Origin: Bacillus sp. EB106-08-02-XG196
GTDB lineage: Bacteria > Bacillota > Bacilli > Bacillales > Cytobacillaceae
Length of the DNA stretch: 64,000 nucleotides
Assembly (NCBI RefSeq): GCF_013396335.1
Contig: NZ_JABWSY010000001.1
Location: forward strand, 62,001-126,000
Reading direction: 5' to 3'
A program made the position numbers and the translations under genes. Under the pieces are notes generated by a model. That model was not told the DNA's origin, made no database searches, and worked only from the letters and a program-made list of their open reading frames with translations. Of the stretch, positions 35,821 to 45,132 are shown in pieces (position 1 is the stretch's first letter; each line of letters starts with the position of its first letter).

Positions 35821-36628
35821 GCACCGCCTTATATACTTTGATAAGCTTTTTAAGTATAACTTCAATCTCATCAAGTCTAACCATATTAGGCCCATCGGAT
35901 TTAGCATTATCCGGATCTTCATGTACTTCCATAAATAATAGATCAGCACCAACAGCAATAGCTGCTTTCGCTAAGTGTTCTACATACTCCCGATTCCCAC
36001 CAGTAGACGTTAGGTTTCCACCAGGCTTTTGAACACTATGGGTTGCATCAAAAACAACTGGGTAACCGAACTTTTTCATTTCAATGATGCTGGTCATATC
36101 AACTACTAGATTGTTATAACCGAATGTGTTCCCTCTTTCGCATAAAAGAATGTTTTCATTCCCTGATTCTTCAACCTTAGTAATGACATTTTTCATATCT
36201 TTAGCAGATAAAAACTGCGCTTTTTTAATATTCACCGGCAAGCCAGTTTCAGCTGCTGCTATTAATAAATCTGTTTGTCTACATAGGAAGGCTGGTATTT
36301 GAAGCATATCGACAACCTCAGCAGCAATCCTTGCTTGGTAAGGTTCATGAATGTCTGTTACTACAGGTAACCCTAACTCATCTTTTACTCTTTTAAGAAT
36401 ACGTAGACCCTCATTTATTCCTGGACCTCTGAACGCTGAAACAGACGTTCTGTTCGCTTTATCGAACGATGACTTAAAAATAAAAGGAATACCCAGTAGT
36501 CCTGTAATGTCTTTCATTCTTGATGCCACTTCCATCACTTGTGTTTCTGATTCTATTACACAAGGACCAGCAATCAGAGAAAATATATTATTATTTATTG
36601 TAATGTTACCGACTTTCATTGTTTTCAT
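35789..36628 (-). CDS. kdsA: 3-deoxy-8-phosphooctulonate synthase (Kdo-8-P synthase)
   Basis: This 279-residue DAHP-synthase-superfamily enzyme has [72 protein letters not shown] and [11 protein letters not shown], all classic KdsA signatures. It joins arabinose-5-P and phosphoenolpyruvate. The Asn/Cys residue after the first barrel strand is not easy to score by eye, so metal dependence is left open. The gene lies between kdsB and kdsD. Confidence 0.92.
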   Translation of the reverse strand: MKTMKVGNITINNNIFSLIAGPCVIESETQVMEVASRMKDITGLLGIPFIFKSSFDKANRTSVSAFRGPGINEGLRILKRVKDELGLPVVTDIHEPYQARIAAEVVDMLQIPAFLCRQTDLLIAAAETGLPVNIKKAQFLSAKDMKNVITKVEESGNENILLCERGNTFGYNNLVVDMTSIIEMKKFGYPVVFDATHSVQKPGGNLTSTGGNREYVEHLAKAAIAVGADLLFMEVHEDPDNAKSDGPNMVRLDEIEVILKKLIKVYKAVHDVESISCSN

Positions 36629-36657
36629 TTTAATTTCTTCCTCCTAAAATAAAATCT

Positions 36658-37422
36658 TTATGCTCTTTCATTATTATGTGTATAAACTGGAAGTTTCCCA
36701 CTTGCTAACATATACTCTTCTACCTTTTCAATATCTTTAGGAGTATCGACTGAAATTGTTTTACAGTGTGCGTTAATATAATAAATGTCCTTCCTATTCT
36801 CTATAAATCTGAAAGAGTCATTTTCTTCAATTTTTTCAATTGGTCCCCGTGCAGTATTATGATAGTATTGTAGAGCTTTTTTAGTAAAAGCCCCTACTCC
36901 CACAAATTTCTGGTATGTATAATTCATACCACCTTTAGGGAATGGTATAGGGCTGCGCGAAATGAACAGACAAATCCCATCTTTATTTGTTACTATTTTT
37001 AAATTCGTTGTATCCACTACTTCAACCGGATCAGTAAAATCTGTCATTAGATTTGATACATAGAAATCTTCTTTTTCCAACTCAACAGGAATACATTTTA
37101 TGATATCTTTTGCTTCTATCACTGGCTCGTCACCATTTACCATTACATATAGATCTGCATCTGTTTTTTGGGATACTTCATAAAGCCTTTCTGTTGCTGT
37201 ATCATGCTCCTTTGAGGTCATGATTACTTTTGCACCAAAGTCTTCACATACTGATCTAATTTCTTCGCTGTCTGTAGCAATATATACTTCTTCAAAACAT
37301 TCAACTTCTTTAGAATGTGTGTAGACCCACCAAACCATAGGTTTTCCAAAAATATTTGCTAAAGGTTTATTATAAAATCTGGCAGAACCGCCTCTTGCAG
37401 GTATTACTCCAACTATTCTCAT
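36658..37422 (-). CDS. kdsB: CMP-Kdo synthetase
   Basis: This protein of about 254 residues has VGVIPARGGSARFYNKPLANIFGKPMVWWVY, a variant of the KdsB PARYxSTRLPGKPL motif, then EEVYIATDSEEI, VMVNGDEPVI and IYYINAHCKTISVDTPKDIEKVE. It activates Kdo with CTP for transfer. I chose ATG 37422, just after the upstream stop; the frame extends to 37458 inside the preceding gene. The divergence from Gram-negative KdsB in the P-loop leaves some room for another 2-keto acid, but the flanking kdsA, kdsD and kdsC favour Kdo. Confidence 0.83.
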   Translation of the reverse strand: MRIVGVIPARGGSARFYNKPLANIFGKPMVWWVYTHSKEVECFEEVYIATDSEEIRSVCEDFGAKVIMTSKEHDTATERLYEVSQKTDADLYVMVNGDEPVIEAKDIIKCIPVELEKEDFYVSNLMTDFTDPVEVVDTTNLKIVTNKDGICLFISRSPIPFPKGGMNYTYQKFVGVGAFTKKALQYYHNTARGPIEKIEENDSFRFIENRKDIYYINAHCKTISVDTPKDIEKVEEYMLASGKLPVYTHNNERA

Positions 37423-37438
37423 ACTTGATACCACGCTT

Positions 37439-38221
37439 TCAAAATAATATTTTGTCAAAATCTATTCTGTCAAAGACTTCTAGTTTCCCTCCACGAGTTG
37501 CATTAAAAATTTTTATATTGTGATTGTCTGTAAATTTTTTTGCAGCTTTAAATGCTCTGGTTGAAATTTCAATATTTGGAATATATAAATCCTCTTTGTC
37601 TGTATTATAGTTTTCAGTAAAATAGTCTTTTGCTGTTTCATCAGATACAATTTCACCGTTATCATTTATCATCTTACTGAAGTTATGGTCAACACCTAAT
37701 AGATAAATCTCTTTAATACCCATATAAACTGCCATTTGAATGGCCGTATAGGCTACTGTATTTCCCCAGTATATGCCTTTAACGATGTCTTCAGAAAACC
37801 TCGGTTCGACATTCCTATCACCAAACTTAAAGATATAATAATTTGCATTATTAAAATGAATCTTATAATCCCATGGGAAGTTAACAGGGAAAAATTTGTT
37901 TTCTATCTTTAATTTATTTATCTCTTCTTTACTTTTAAAAATAGTTTTATCATCTTCAGAACAGTAATAAGTAGGACGCCAATCTGTGTCATCAAAAATA
38001 TAGTAAATGCGATTAAAAGCAAATGTAATTTCATTTTTTAAGAGATTGAGATCTTCAACTGTTAAACTAGGACCATTACCTACAATGAAGCATCTGTTTC
38101 CTTTATGTTTATTCTTCAATTTTTTAAGTTTTCTCCCATTAGAGGTATATGGGAAAATAAGTGTTCGAGATAATTTTATTGTCCTGTACCTTTGATTAGT
38201 TATATATTTCTTTATTACCAT
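37439..38221 (-). CDS. DUF115/Maf-like protein 3, candidate Kdo/sugar-acid transferase
   Basis: This 260-residue paralogue has KHKGNRCFIVGNGPSLTVED, TFAFNRIYYIF, GNTVAYTAIQMAVYMGIKEIYLLGVDHNF and IFNATRGGKLEVFDRIDFDK. It lies directly before kdsB and so starts the Kdo gene block, which makes it the best candidate of the three for a Kdo-related transfer. There is no signal peptide or clear membrane segment. The function is inferred from the Maf family and from context. Confidence 0.75.
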   Translation of the reverse strand: MVIKKYITNQRYRTIKLSRTLIFPYTSNGRKLKKLKNKHKGNRCFIVGNGPSLTVEDLNLLKNEITFAFNRIYYIFDDTDWRPTYYCSEDDKTIFKSKEEINKLKIENKFFPVNFPWDYKIHFNNANYYIFKFGDRNVEPRFSEDIVKGIYWGNTVAYTAIQMAVYMGIKEIYLLGVDHNFSKMINDNGEIVSDETAKDYFTENYNTDKEDLYIPNIEISTRAFKAAKKFTDNHNIKIFNATRGGKLEVFDRIDFDKILF

Positions 38222-38225
38222 TTGA

Positions 38226-39005
38226 CTACTCTCTCAAAAATAATTGTTTATATTTAATGTGGAGCCTCCGTGCATTATGTTTTCCAAGTATTAGTTTCCC
38301 AAAATTAATTACTCCAATTAGTGTTGTTTTATAAAGGGGGTAATACCATTTATGCATAAAAGCTACTTGTTTTTGGTCCTTTTCAGGTCTCCATGAAGAG
38401 GTGAAATGATGGATGCAATAAGTTTTTTTAGAGAAATCTCTATTTCCATTAGCATCAATTGGACAAAAATAAGTTCTAGGATAAATACAGAATCCATTTA
38501 AAATCTGGAATTCGTTATTTACTTTCAACCCATATTCTTTTAATATTTCTGTCATAAACCGTACATTGGGAATATCCTTAATACTTCCATCCTCGTTTAT
38601 AAAGTGAAGGCCATCATAGTATTCCAAAAAATTCTTTATTACTTTATGTCTCGGAACACTTCCAATTATCCCAGTTGAAACATATTTATCATTTTCAAAA
38701 CAAGAAAATGCCTCATGTAATAAAAATTCATCTATGTTTTTTGTTAACTCTACATCCGTATCTAAATATATACCTCCATAATTGTAGAGGATAAATAATC
38801 TTGCATAATCAGAAACAAAAGCATATTTTTTTTTGTCATACGCTTCCTTTGTCCAAATACTAGAATTTATGTCGAAATTAGATTCATTCCATTCAATAAT
38901 TTCATAATCAGGGCAAAACTTTTTCCAACTAGATATACAATTTTTTATTAATGGGGATAATTCACCTTTCCCAAACCAGCAGTAATGAATTACTTTTGGT
39001 ATCAT
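38226..39005 (-). CDS. DXD-containing glycosyltransferase (GT32-like) 1
   Basis: This protein of about 259 residues begins IPKVIHYCWFGKGELSPLIKNCI. It has WKKFCPDYEIIEWNE and YNYGGIYLDTDVELTKNID, where DTD is the metal-binding DXD motif of the Gly_transf_sug family. I chose ATG 39005, 10 bases after GGAGG; ATG 39014 lies against that site. A close paralogue is at 44006. It transfers one sugar during repeat-unit assembly; donor unknown. Confidence 0.85.
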   Translation of the reverse strand: MIPKVIHYCWFGKGELSPLIKNCISSWKKFCPDYEIIEWNESNFDINSSIWTKEAYDKKKYAFVSDYARLFILYNYGGIYLDTDVELTKNIDEFLLHEAFSCFENDKYVSTGIIGSVPRHKVIKNFLEYYDGLHFINEDGSIKDIPNVRFMTEILKEYGLKVNNEFQILNGFCIYPRTYFCPIDANGNRDFSKKTYCIHHFTSSWRPEKDQKQVAFMHKWYYPLYKTTLIGVINFGKLILGKHNARRLHIKYKQLFLRE

Positions 39006-39082
39006 AAAAGTCATTCCTCCGATATTCTTTTAATTTTTCCCAGCGGATTTATTTGCTATCAAACCTTGCTAGCATATTTATT

Positions 39083-40084
39083 TTAGTTATTAATAAAATT
39101 ATACAATCTTACCATTTTAAACTTTATTAAAAGTATAATAATTTTGGTCTTCCAGGAAACGTTAGGTAATTTAAAGTCCTTCAATGTTTCAGTAACTTTG
39201 GGGTGATACATGATTCTTTTAATCATATCTATTCTTTTTTTTTCATCTACCTCTGAATATTTTATTTGTCCTAATGCATTTAACGTAAAATACAACATAT
39301 TAATTTGAATTTGTCTCGAAAAGTCAAATTCAACAACTTTTCCAAAATATTTTTCCATTCTTCCATTAATTTTAAGATAAGCATTCCATTTTTTTTCATT
39401 GTATGTATTCGTTGTAGAATTTGGGTTGTAGAAATAGTTATAATAATAATGACCTTTTAAGTAGTAAAAACTGGTAGCATGAAACATAATCTTCGATCCT
39501 AGTATTGAGTCTTCAGAATAATGGATATCTTCATCGTAGTATAGACTGTTATTTTTAAGAAATTCTAAATTAAATAAACAAAGCCAATTTGAAATAGTAG
39601 GTGGAAATTCAATATCCTCAAACATGATTAAACAATTGAAAAGTTCATTTTTTATGTCATCTTTTGAGTAATATCCCCCTCGTATAGGTTGTGATCGCTT
39701 ATCTTCATAATCATTTGATTTTTTCTTGTAATCGCACATAATAAAATCCAGATCTAAATCTTCAGCTTTATTAAACATTTCCTGGTACATTGGAGGTTCA
39801 ATCCAATCATCCGAGTCAATAAAACTTAAGTATTTTCCTTTTGCCATTTTAATACCGTCATTTCTAGCAGCTGAAACCCTAGCATTTTTTTTATGGATTA
39901 CTTTTATCCGTTTATCCTGTTTTGCATAATCATCACAAATTTCACCAGAACTATCCTTGGAACCGTCGTTAATTAGTATAATTTCAAAATCTTGAAATGT
40001 TTGATTTAATACACTATCAACACAACGGTGTAAATAATTTTCTACATTATAAACTGGTATGATCACACTGATTTTTGGAACCAC
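39083..40084 (-). CDS. Family 2 glycosyltransferase
   Basis: This 333-residue GT-A enzyme has ISVIIPVYNVENYLHRCVDSVL, ILINDGSKDSSGEICDDYAK, ARVSAARNDGIKMAKGKYLSFIDSDDWIEPPM (the DXD-like SDD), then a C-terminal helical part. It is the EpsJ/EpsH kind found in many Bacillus exopolysaccharide loci. It lies between the GT32-like gene and the ABC transporter gene. Confidence 0.88.
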   Translation of the reverse strand: MVPKISVIIPVYNVENYLHRCVDSVLNQTFQDFEIILINDGSKDSSGEICDDYAKQDKRIKVIHKKNARVSAARNDGIKMAKGKYLSFIDSDDWIEPPMYQEMFNKAEDLDLDFIMCDYKKKSNDYEDKRSQPIRGGYYSKDDIKNELFNCLIMFEDIEFPPTISNWLCLFNLEFLKNNSLYYDEDIHYSEDSILGSKIMFHATSFYYLKGHYYYNYFYNPNSTTNTYNEKKWNAYLKINGRMEKYFGKVVEFDFSRQIQINMLYFTLNALGQIKYSEVDEKKRIDMIKRIMYHPKVTETLKDFKLPNVSWKTKIIILLIKFKMVRLYNFINN

Positions 40085-40122
40085 CTTTTTCCTCCTTTCA
40101 AAAAATTTGATATATATTTACC

Positions 40123-41907
40123 TTACATTGACTGTTTTAATTTATGATCTACAGATATTAACTTTCCTTTATCCACTTTAAAAACAATATCGCAATTTTC
40201 TATTGTACTTAGTCTATGAGCTATAATGATTAAAGTCTTCTCACCTTTTAGACCATCTATTGCTCTCATAATCTCTTTTTCAGTACTGTTATCTAAAGCA
40301 GATGTTGCCTCATCTAAAAAGATAATTTCCGGATTATGGTACAATGCCCTAGCAATCCCAATACGTTGGCGTTGTCCTCCAGAAAGCCTTACTCCTCTCT
40401 CCCCGACAATTGTATCTAATCCTTCAGGAAGTGAATTAACAAAATCCTCTAACTGAGCATCTTTAATTGCCTTTTGAACAGCAAGTTCATCGATGTCATT
40501 ATCATCTATTCCAAATGCAACATTTTTCCTAATGGTTTCATCTGATAAATATATGGATTGTGGGATATAACCAATTTTATTTTTCCAGATTGGCAAAAGT
40601 TCATTTAACTCCTTCCCATCTAAAAATACTAGACCCTTCTCAGGTTCCAAGAGACCCAGTATTATATCAACAATAGTTGTTTTACCAGCACCAGAAGTTC
40701 CAACAAAAGCAACTGAATTACCAATAGGGATGTTTAAAGATACATCTTTTATTGAATATTCATCTTGGTTTGGATAACGGAAGTATACATTTTCCAAATT
40801 TATCGATTTTTTGAATGTCTTTTCACCTTTAGCCACCTTTACTGGTTTCGACTCATTGATTTCTTTTTCAGACTTTGTTTTTCTTTCTAAATTGTCTTCA
40901 ATTAAATCATTGTAAACTACTGTTAAAGCTGGTTGACTGAATCGTATTGTTGATAAACTAGCAACAATTCTATTTATTGAAGGCATAAGGCGAAAAGCTG
41001 CCATTGCAAATAATGACATAGTTGCTACTAAGTTGGTCGAATTGGTCCCTTGAAAAACAATAATAATCATCGTAATAAGGACAACTGAAACTAATAATGT
41101 TTCGATGAAAAGCCTGGGTACTTGGTCCAGCATATTTTTAAAAATAGTATTACTAGCCATGATTTTACTTTGTTTTTCATATGAATTTACAAAGTAACGT
41201 TCCTTTCCTGAAACCTTTATTTCTTTACTTGCCCCTAATCCTTGATTGACCCATTTAATGACCTCACGGCTAATCTTTTGATTTTCCTTTCCTAAATAAG
41301 TGATTTTAGTACGGAAAATTTTAAAGAAAATAAAAATACTTCCGCCTAATAGAATTCCAGCGGTTAGAGTAGCTAATGGTGCAGTAACGATTAGTAAAGT
41401 AAGTATAGAAATAACGACTAGAATTTCAGTCAGTAATTGAAAAGTTGCTAATAATATTCCATCAAATATTTTGGCCACTTCACCATTTACATTTCTTAAT
41501 AGTTCAGCGGAATTCCGTTGCAAATGAAATGTATAAGGTTTGGTTAAATACTCTTTAAACATTGAACTTGATAGTTTTACCTTTTGATTAAAAATGACTC
41601 TGTATTGTAAATAGTAAAACCCTAGTAAGTAGCCATTTTTTATAATAAAAACTGTAAGTAAAATGCCAACAGCAAATATAATAAAAGCATTTACTGATTG
41701 AAAGTTTAACAATTTGTATGCAAATGATAAAAACGGTTGTTCTTGTATCATTGTAGGATTTGTCACTATTCCAACAAAAGGAACTATTAAACCAATCCCT
41801 GCCGTTTCAAATATAGCAGCAATGATCATCATAAAAAAAAGTAATAAAAACTTTTTCTTATCTTTTTTATTAAAGAGTACCCTTAGCTTTTTAAATGTAT
41901 CTTTCAA
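40123..41907 (-). CDS. ABC transporter, PglK-like lipid-linked glycan flippase or exporter
   Basis: This protein of about 594 residues has six N-terminal helices (about 20-310) and an ATPase with GTSGAGKTT, LSGGQRQR, IIFLDEATSALD and AHRLS. The opening helix FETAGIGLIVPFVGIV and the layout resemble PglK, which flips lipid-linked oligosaccharides. No Wzx-type flippase is seen in this window, so this may translocate the undecaprenyl-linked repeat. I prefer TTG 41907, 8 bases after AAGGTG, over GTG 41916 inside that site. It has its own promoter-operator upstream. Confidence 0.8.
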   Translation of the reverse strand: MKDTFKKLRVLFNKKDKKKFLLLFFMMIIAAIFETAGIGLIVPFVGIVTNPTMIQEQPFLSFAYKLLNFQSVNAFIIFAVGILLTVFIIKNGYLLGFYYLQYRVIFNQKVKLSSSMFKEYLTKPYTFHLQRNSAELLRNVNGEVAKIFDGILLATFQLLTEILVVISILTLLIVTAPLATLTAGILLGGSIFIFFKIFRTKITYLGKENQKISREVIKWVNQGLGASKEIKVSGKERYFVNSYEKQSKIMASNTIFKNMLDQVPRLFIETLLVSVVLITMIIIVFQGTNSTNLVATMSLFAMAAFRLMPSINRIVASLSTIRFSQPALTVVYNDLIEDNLERKTKSEKEINESKPVKVAKGEKTFKKSINLENVYFRYPNQDEYSIKDVSLNIPIGNSVAFVGTSGAGKTTIVDIILGLLEPEKGLVFLDGKELNELLPIWKNKIGYIPQSIYLSDETIRKNVAFGIDDNDIDELAVQKAIKDAQLEDFVNSLPEGLDTIVGERGVRLSGGQRQRIGIARALYHNPEIIFLDEATSALDNSTEKEIMRAIDGLKGEKTLIIIAHRLSTIENCDIVFKVDKGKLISVDHKLKQSM

Positions 41908-42027
41908 TTTAGTCACACCTTAAATTTATTATTACCAACCGTTCACTATAATGAACGATAACAACAAAAAAAATACGTATTTTACGATATCTTAAAATTA
42001 TGGTTACCAAAGTTTCCTTTTTTTAAA

Positions 42028-42056
42028 ATTATAAACTACAATATGTTCTTATTAAA
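42028..42056 (-). promoter_or_regulatory. Promoter before the PglK-like gene
   Basis: TTTAAT (42051-42056), a 17-bp spacer and TATAAT (42028-42033) on the minus strand. SinR-type palindrome 5 covers the -35, the same layout as at RiPP cluster 1. Confidence 0.6.
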
Positions 42057-42060
42057 GAAC
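42045..42060. promoter_or_regulatory. SinR-type operator palindrome 5
   Basis: GTTCTTATTAAAGAAC, over the -35 of the PglK-like gene promoter. Confidence 0.68.
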
Positions 42061-42132
42061 ATTCCTTCGACATTATTCTACAGTTGATCTGTAAATCCTT
42101 ATTGTTTAACTCCCATCAAACTACAACTAAAA

Positions 42133-43332
42133 CTAACTAATTATTTTATATAGCTTTTCTAGTTCATAACTATTACTAAAATCTTTATGTTTTATATTGT
42201 TGATTATAGTATTCTTCAATTTTTGATTATTATAAAATTCCTCAATCCCCTTCGCTAAACCTGGAACACTTAGATCACAGATTGCTCCTTCAACCCCATT
42301 TTCTATCTGGCTGGATGCTGTTGGATAATTGGTAATAAGGATTGGTTTACCTAGTATTTTGGCCTCAGTAACAGTTACTGCTTTTCCTTCATACCTAGAA
42401 GGTTGAACGTATAAATCACAATTTTTCATATAAGGATATGGGTTTGTTCTTTTACCTAAAAGGATAAAACTATCCATTAATTTATGTTTAGAAATTAAAT
42501 CTTTCAATTCCTTCTCGAATCCGCCGTAACCGATAATATACCACTTAATATTAGTTAACCCTTTGTCATGTAGTTGTTTAAGAGCTTCTATTGCTAGGTC
42601 AAACCCTTTTACATAAGATAATCTGCCCACAGATACAAGATTAAAATTTTTATCTTTTACATCATTAAGTGTTAATTCTTCCTCCGCCATATTTTTTATG
42701 AAATTAGGGGAAGTTATGTTTTCAACAACCATTACTTTTTCTTTTAAGGTTGGATAGGTAGTTAAAAATGCATCCCTGCAGGCATCTGATACTGACGCAA
42801 TATGATTAAATTGATTCCAAACTTTGAGATCTAGCTCGTTATCAATTTCCAACTTACTATAATCAGTATGCACCCAAGCAATTTTTTTCTTTGCTTTTAC
42901 CTTATTGGCAATAATATCATGCGGCCAAGCATAGCTAATTGCTACATCATATTCCTTATCAAGTTCTGGCAAAAAGTAAGAAGAGTATTTTTGAGTCAGC
43001 TGCATTTGTATATATCCAGCACCCTCTTCCAAGCTCCGGGCCACACACTTCATTTTTGCGATATACTTTGATACAACTCTAATAAAAGCTAATGTATATT
43101 GTTTTTCTTTAAGACATAGAAAAACAGGTTTTCGAAATACAGAGTACTCTAATATCTGTGGCAATAGATTCACTGACTCTGGGATTAAACTCATAAACTC
43201 GCCAACATGATGAAAGATTAATAGATCAACATTGTATTTTTCATAATCAAAGCTTTCCAACATATTAATTAAACTTCTTTCAATTCCGCCAATTTCCATA
43301 TTATAAACAGATATTAAAATATTCTTTTTCAT
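42133..43332 (-). CDS. Family 4 glycosyltransferase
   Basis: This 399-residue GT-B protein starts ILISVYNMEIGGIERSLINML. It has KKIAWVHTDYSKLE, LVSVGRLSYVKGFDLAIEAL, WYIIGYGGFEKEL and VQPSRYEGKAVTVTEAKILGKP (E-x7-E). The GGIERSLINML opening is common in polysaccharide GT4 enzymes. It appears to be the last gene of the long epsA transcript before the internal promoter at 42028. Donor unknown. Confidence 0.86.
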   Translation of the reverse strand: MKKNILISVYNMEIGGIERSLINMLESFDYEKYNVDLLIFHHVGEFMSLIPESVNLLPQILEYSVFRKPVFLCLKEKQYTLAFIRVVSKYIAKMKCVARSLEEGAGYIQMQLTQKYSSYFLPELDKEYDVAISYAWPHDIIANKVKAKKKIAWVHTDYSKLEIDNELDLKVWNQFNHIASVSDACRDAFLTTYPTLKEKVMVVENITSPNFIKNMAEEELTLNDVKDKNFNLVSVGRLSYVKGFDLAIEALKQLHDKGLTNIKWYIIGYGGFEKELKDLISKHKLMDSFILLGKRTNPYPYMKNCDLYVQPSRYEGKAVTVTEAKILGKPILITNYPTASSQIENGVEGAICDLSVPGLAKGIEEFYNNQKLKNTIINNIKHKDFSNSYELEKLYKIIS

Positions 43333-43358
43333 CCCTCAATCCTCACCTAAAAGAAGTA

Positions 43359-43985
43359 TTAAACACTAAACTGCACTACCTTATCTATGCTTTTATAAGG
43401 TTTTATTTCTGTCTCTCTTTTATTTATAAAGATTGTATTAGGTGGAACGATTCCCTTAACGACACTCCCTGCGGCAACCACCACATTATCTCCAATATGG
43501 GTATTTCTTAAAATAACCACATTTGATCCTATCCAAACATTCTCACCAATGGTAACTTCTCCTCTTATAAGATGGTCAGAGGTATTTTTTTTATAATTAT
43601 GATCATGATCATTAATACAGACATTTGGCGCAATCTTAGTGTTGTTCCCTATCGTGATTCGGTTCACACAATTAATATTACAATTGTCGTTAATAAAAAC
43701 ATTATTCCCTATATTAAGTACTCCTTCATAATCAATCCGAACGCTCGCGTTTTTCCTTATAAAAACAAATTTTCCAATATAAATCTTTGCCCTATTATTA
43801 AACACTTCTATCTTACTATTGGCTTGAAGAGAAAAAATGGAGGATTTAATATTTTTAAAATATATGACTTTGTAAAATCCTCCCCTTAATATGCCAACCA
43901 AATGCGAAAAATTCATCAAAATCGTAATCAAAAACCCACGTTTTTTACTCTCGGATATAAGTGTCATAACTACTTTTTTGATCAT
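43359..43985 (-). CDS. Hexapeptide-repeat acyltransferase (WbbJ/LacA type)
   Basis: This 208-residue protein has a left-handed beta-helix: VFINDNCNINCVNRITIGNNTKIAPNV, NDHDHNY, then GEVTIGENVWIGSNVVILRNTHIGDNVVVAAGSVV. The catalytic His is in INDHDHNY. It would add an acetyl or similar group to a sugar of the polysaccharide. ATG 43985 follows AAGGAG. It lies between GT4 and GT32-like genes. Confidence 0.83.
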   Translation of the reverse strand: MIKKVVMTLISESKKRGFLITILMNFSHLVGILRGGFYKVIYFKNIKSSIFSLQANSKIEVFNNRAKIYIGKFVFIRKNASVRIDYEGVLNIGNNVFINDNCNINCVNRITIGNNTKIAPNVCINDHDHNYKKNTSDHLIRGEVTIGENVWIGSNVVILRNTHIGDNVVVAAGSVVKGIVPPNTIFINKRETEIKPYKSIDKVVQFSV

Positions 43986-44005
43986 ACCGATACTCCTTCT
44001 ACAAC

Positions 44006-44746
44006 TTACTTCAACGGATACATTTTTCTTAATCTAGCAATATTGTGACCGCCTATTAGTTTTGAGAGGACAAATTTTACTTTTCCTTTTAATCTTGTAC
44101 TTAATGGGAGCCAACTCTTATAAAAATGATGGATGGCATAAGTTTTTTCAGAAATAAACGACTGGCAATTGATATAGTCATAGGGAGAGAAATAGGTCTG
44201 AGGATAAAAAACTCCAATTTGATTAATTTCCTGATAATGACCATTAGGTATTAAACCCTTTCCTTGAAGCAACTTAGTAATAATAGCAACATTTGTTAAT
44301 TGATTAAATGTTCCATCCCTTTTAATGAATTTTTTCTCATTATAAGAATCTAGAAATTCCTTGATTAAAGAACTTCCCTTCTCTGCTCCAATCGTGCTTG
44401 TTGCAATATAGTTTTCTTGCTCAAATCCCCAAAAGGAAGTATGAAGTAAAAGGTCATCAAATGATTTAAAGACCTCAACATCCGTATCAAGATAGATTCC
44501 ACCGTAGTTGTAAAGGGCATGCACACGTACATAATCACTGACAAAAGCATATTTCCCTGCGCTGTAAGCTTCTTTCACATATGAATTTAATTCTAGATTA
44601 AAATTATGTTCATTCCATTCAATAATTTCATAATCCGGTAGTTGCTTTTTCCAGGTCTCTATGCATTTTTTTACAATTCCTGGTTTTTCCTTTCCTCCAA
44701 ACCAACAGTAATGGATTGTCTTAGGTATTTTGTTAATATAGTCCAT
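44006..44746 (-). CDS. DXD-containing glycosyltransferase (GT32-like) 2
   Basis: This 246-residue paralogue of 38226-39005 has IPKTIHYCWFGGKEKPGIVKKCI, KQLPDYEIIEWNEHNF, AFVSDYVRVHALYNYGGIYLDTDVEVF (DTD motif) and YAIHHFYKSW. It starts 9 bp after the SinR-like gene, so the two are probably co-translated on one message. Confidence 0.85.
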   Translation of the reverse strand: MDYINKIPKTIHYCWFGGKEKPGIVKKCIETWKKQLPDYEIIEWNEHNFNLELNSYVKEAYSAGKYAFVSDYVRVHALYNYGGIYLDTDVEVFKSFDDLLLHTSFWGFEQENYIATSTIGAEKGSSLIKEFLDSYNEKKFIKRDGTFNQLTNVAIITKLLQGKGLIPNGHYQEINQIGVFYPQTYFSPYDYINCQSFISEKTYAIHHFYKSWLPLSTRLKGKVKFVLSKLIGGHNIARLRKMYPLK

Positions 44747-44755
44747 TAAATTACC

Positions 44756-45100
44756 TCAACTTTCCTCTACTCTTGTATTCTGATTTTTCCACTTAATAAA
44801 TTCAATTAAGGTTTTATATTCATTAATTTGAATTCCTGTATCCTTTAATTCTGCCACTAAATCAATCAAATCTTGATCCAGTTCTTGTTGAAACCCGCTT
44901 GTATTTAATGGTCTTAAAAATATATCTAATTCCACATCTAGCACTGCTGCGATTCTTTTTACAACCTCTATGGAAGGATTCCGATTTATATTACGTTCTA
45001 TATTACTTAAGTAGGACTTTGATAAATTAGCACGTTTGGCTAATTCTGACAAAGTCAGTCCCTTTTGCTTGCGAAATTCATATATCGTTTTTCCAATCAC
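44756..45100 (-). CDS. SinR-like transcriptional repressor
   Basis: This 114-residue protein has an XRE helix-turn-helix (residues about 5-60: IYEFRKQKGLTLSELAKRAN, LSKSYLSNIERNINRNPSIE) and a C-terminal helix pair (ELDQDLIDLVAELKDTGI, LIEFIKW) that matches the SinR/SinI dimerisation domain. The architecture and MIG start match SinR, the master repressor of biofilm genes. The GTG start at 45100 follows a GGGG site. Unlike B. subtilis sinR, the gene lies inside the eps operon. It is the probable reader of the ten GTTCT-N6-AGAAC palindromes; the SinI-like protein at 6114 is the probable antagonist. Confidence 0.85.
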   Translation of the reverse strand: MIGKTIYEFRKQKGLTLSELAKRANLSKSYLSNIERNINRNPSIEVVKRIAAVLDVELDIFLRPLNTSGFQQELDQDLIDLVAELKDTGIQINEYKTLIEFIKWKNQNTRVEES

Positions 45101-45132
45101 GACTCATACCCCGTTTATCATAAAGTAAATTA

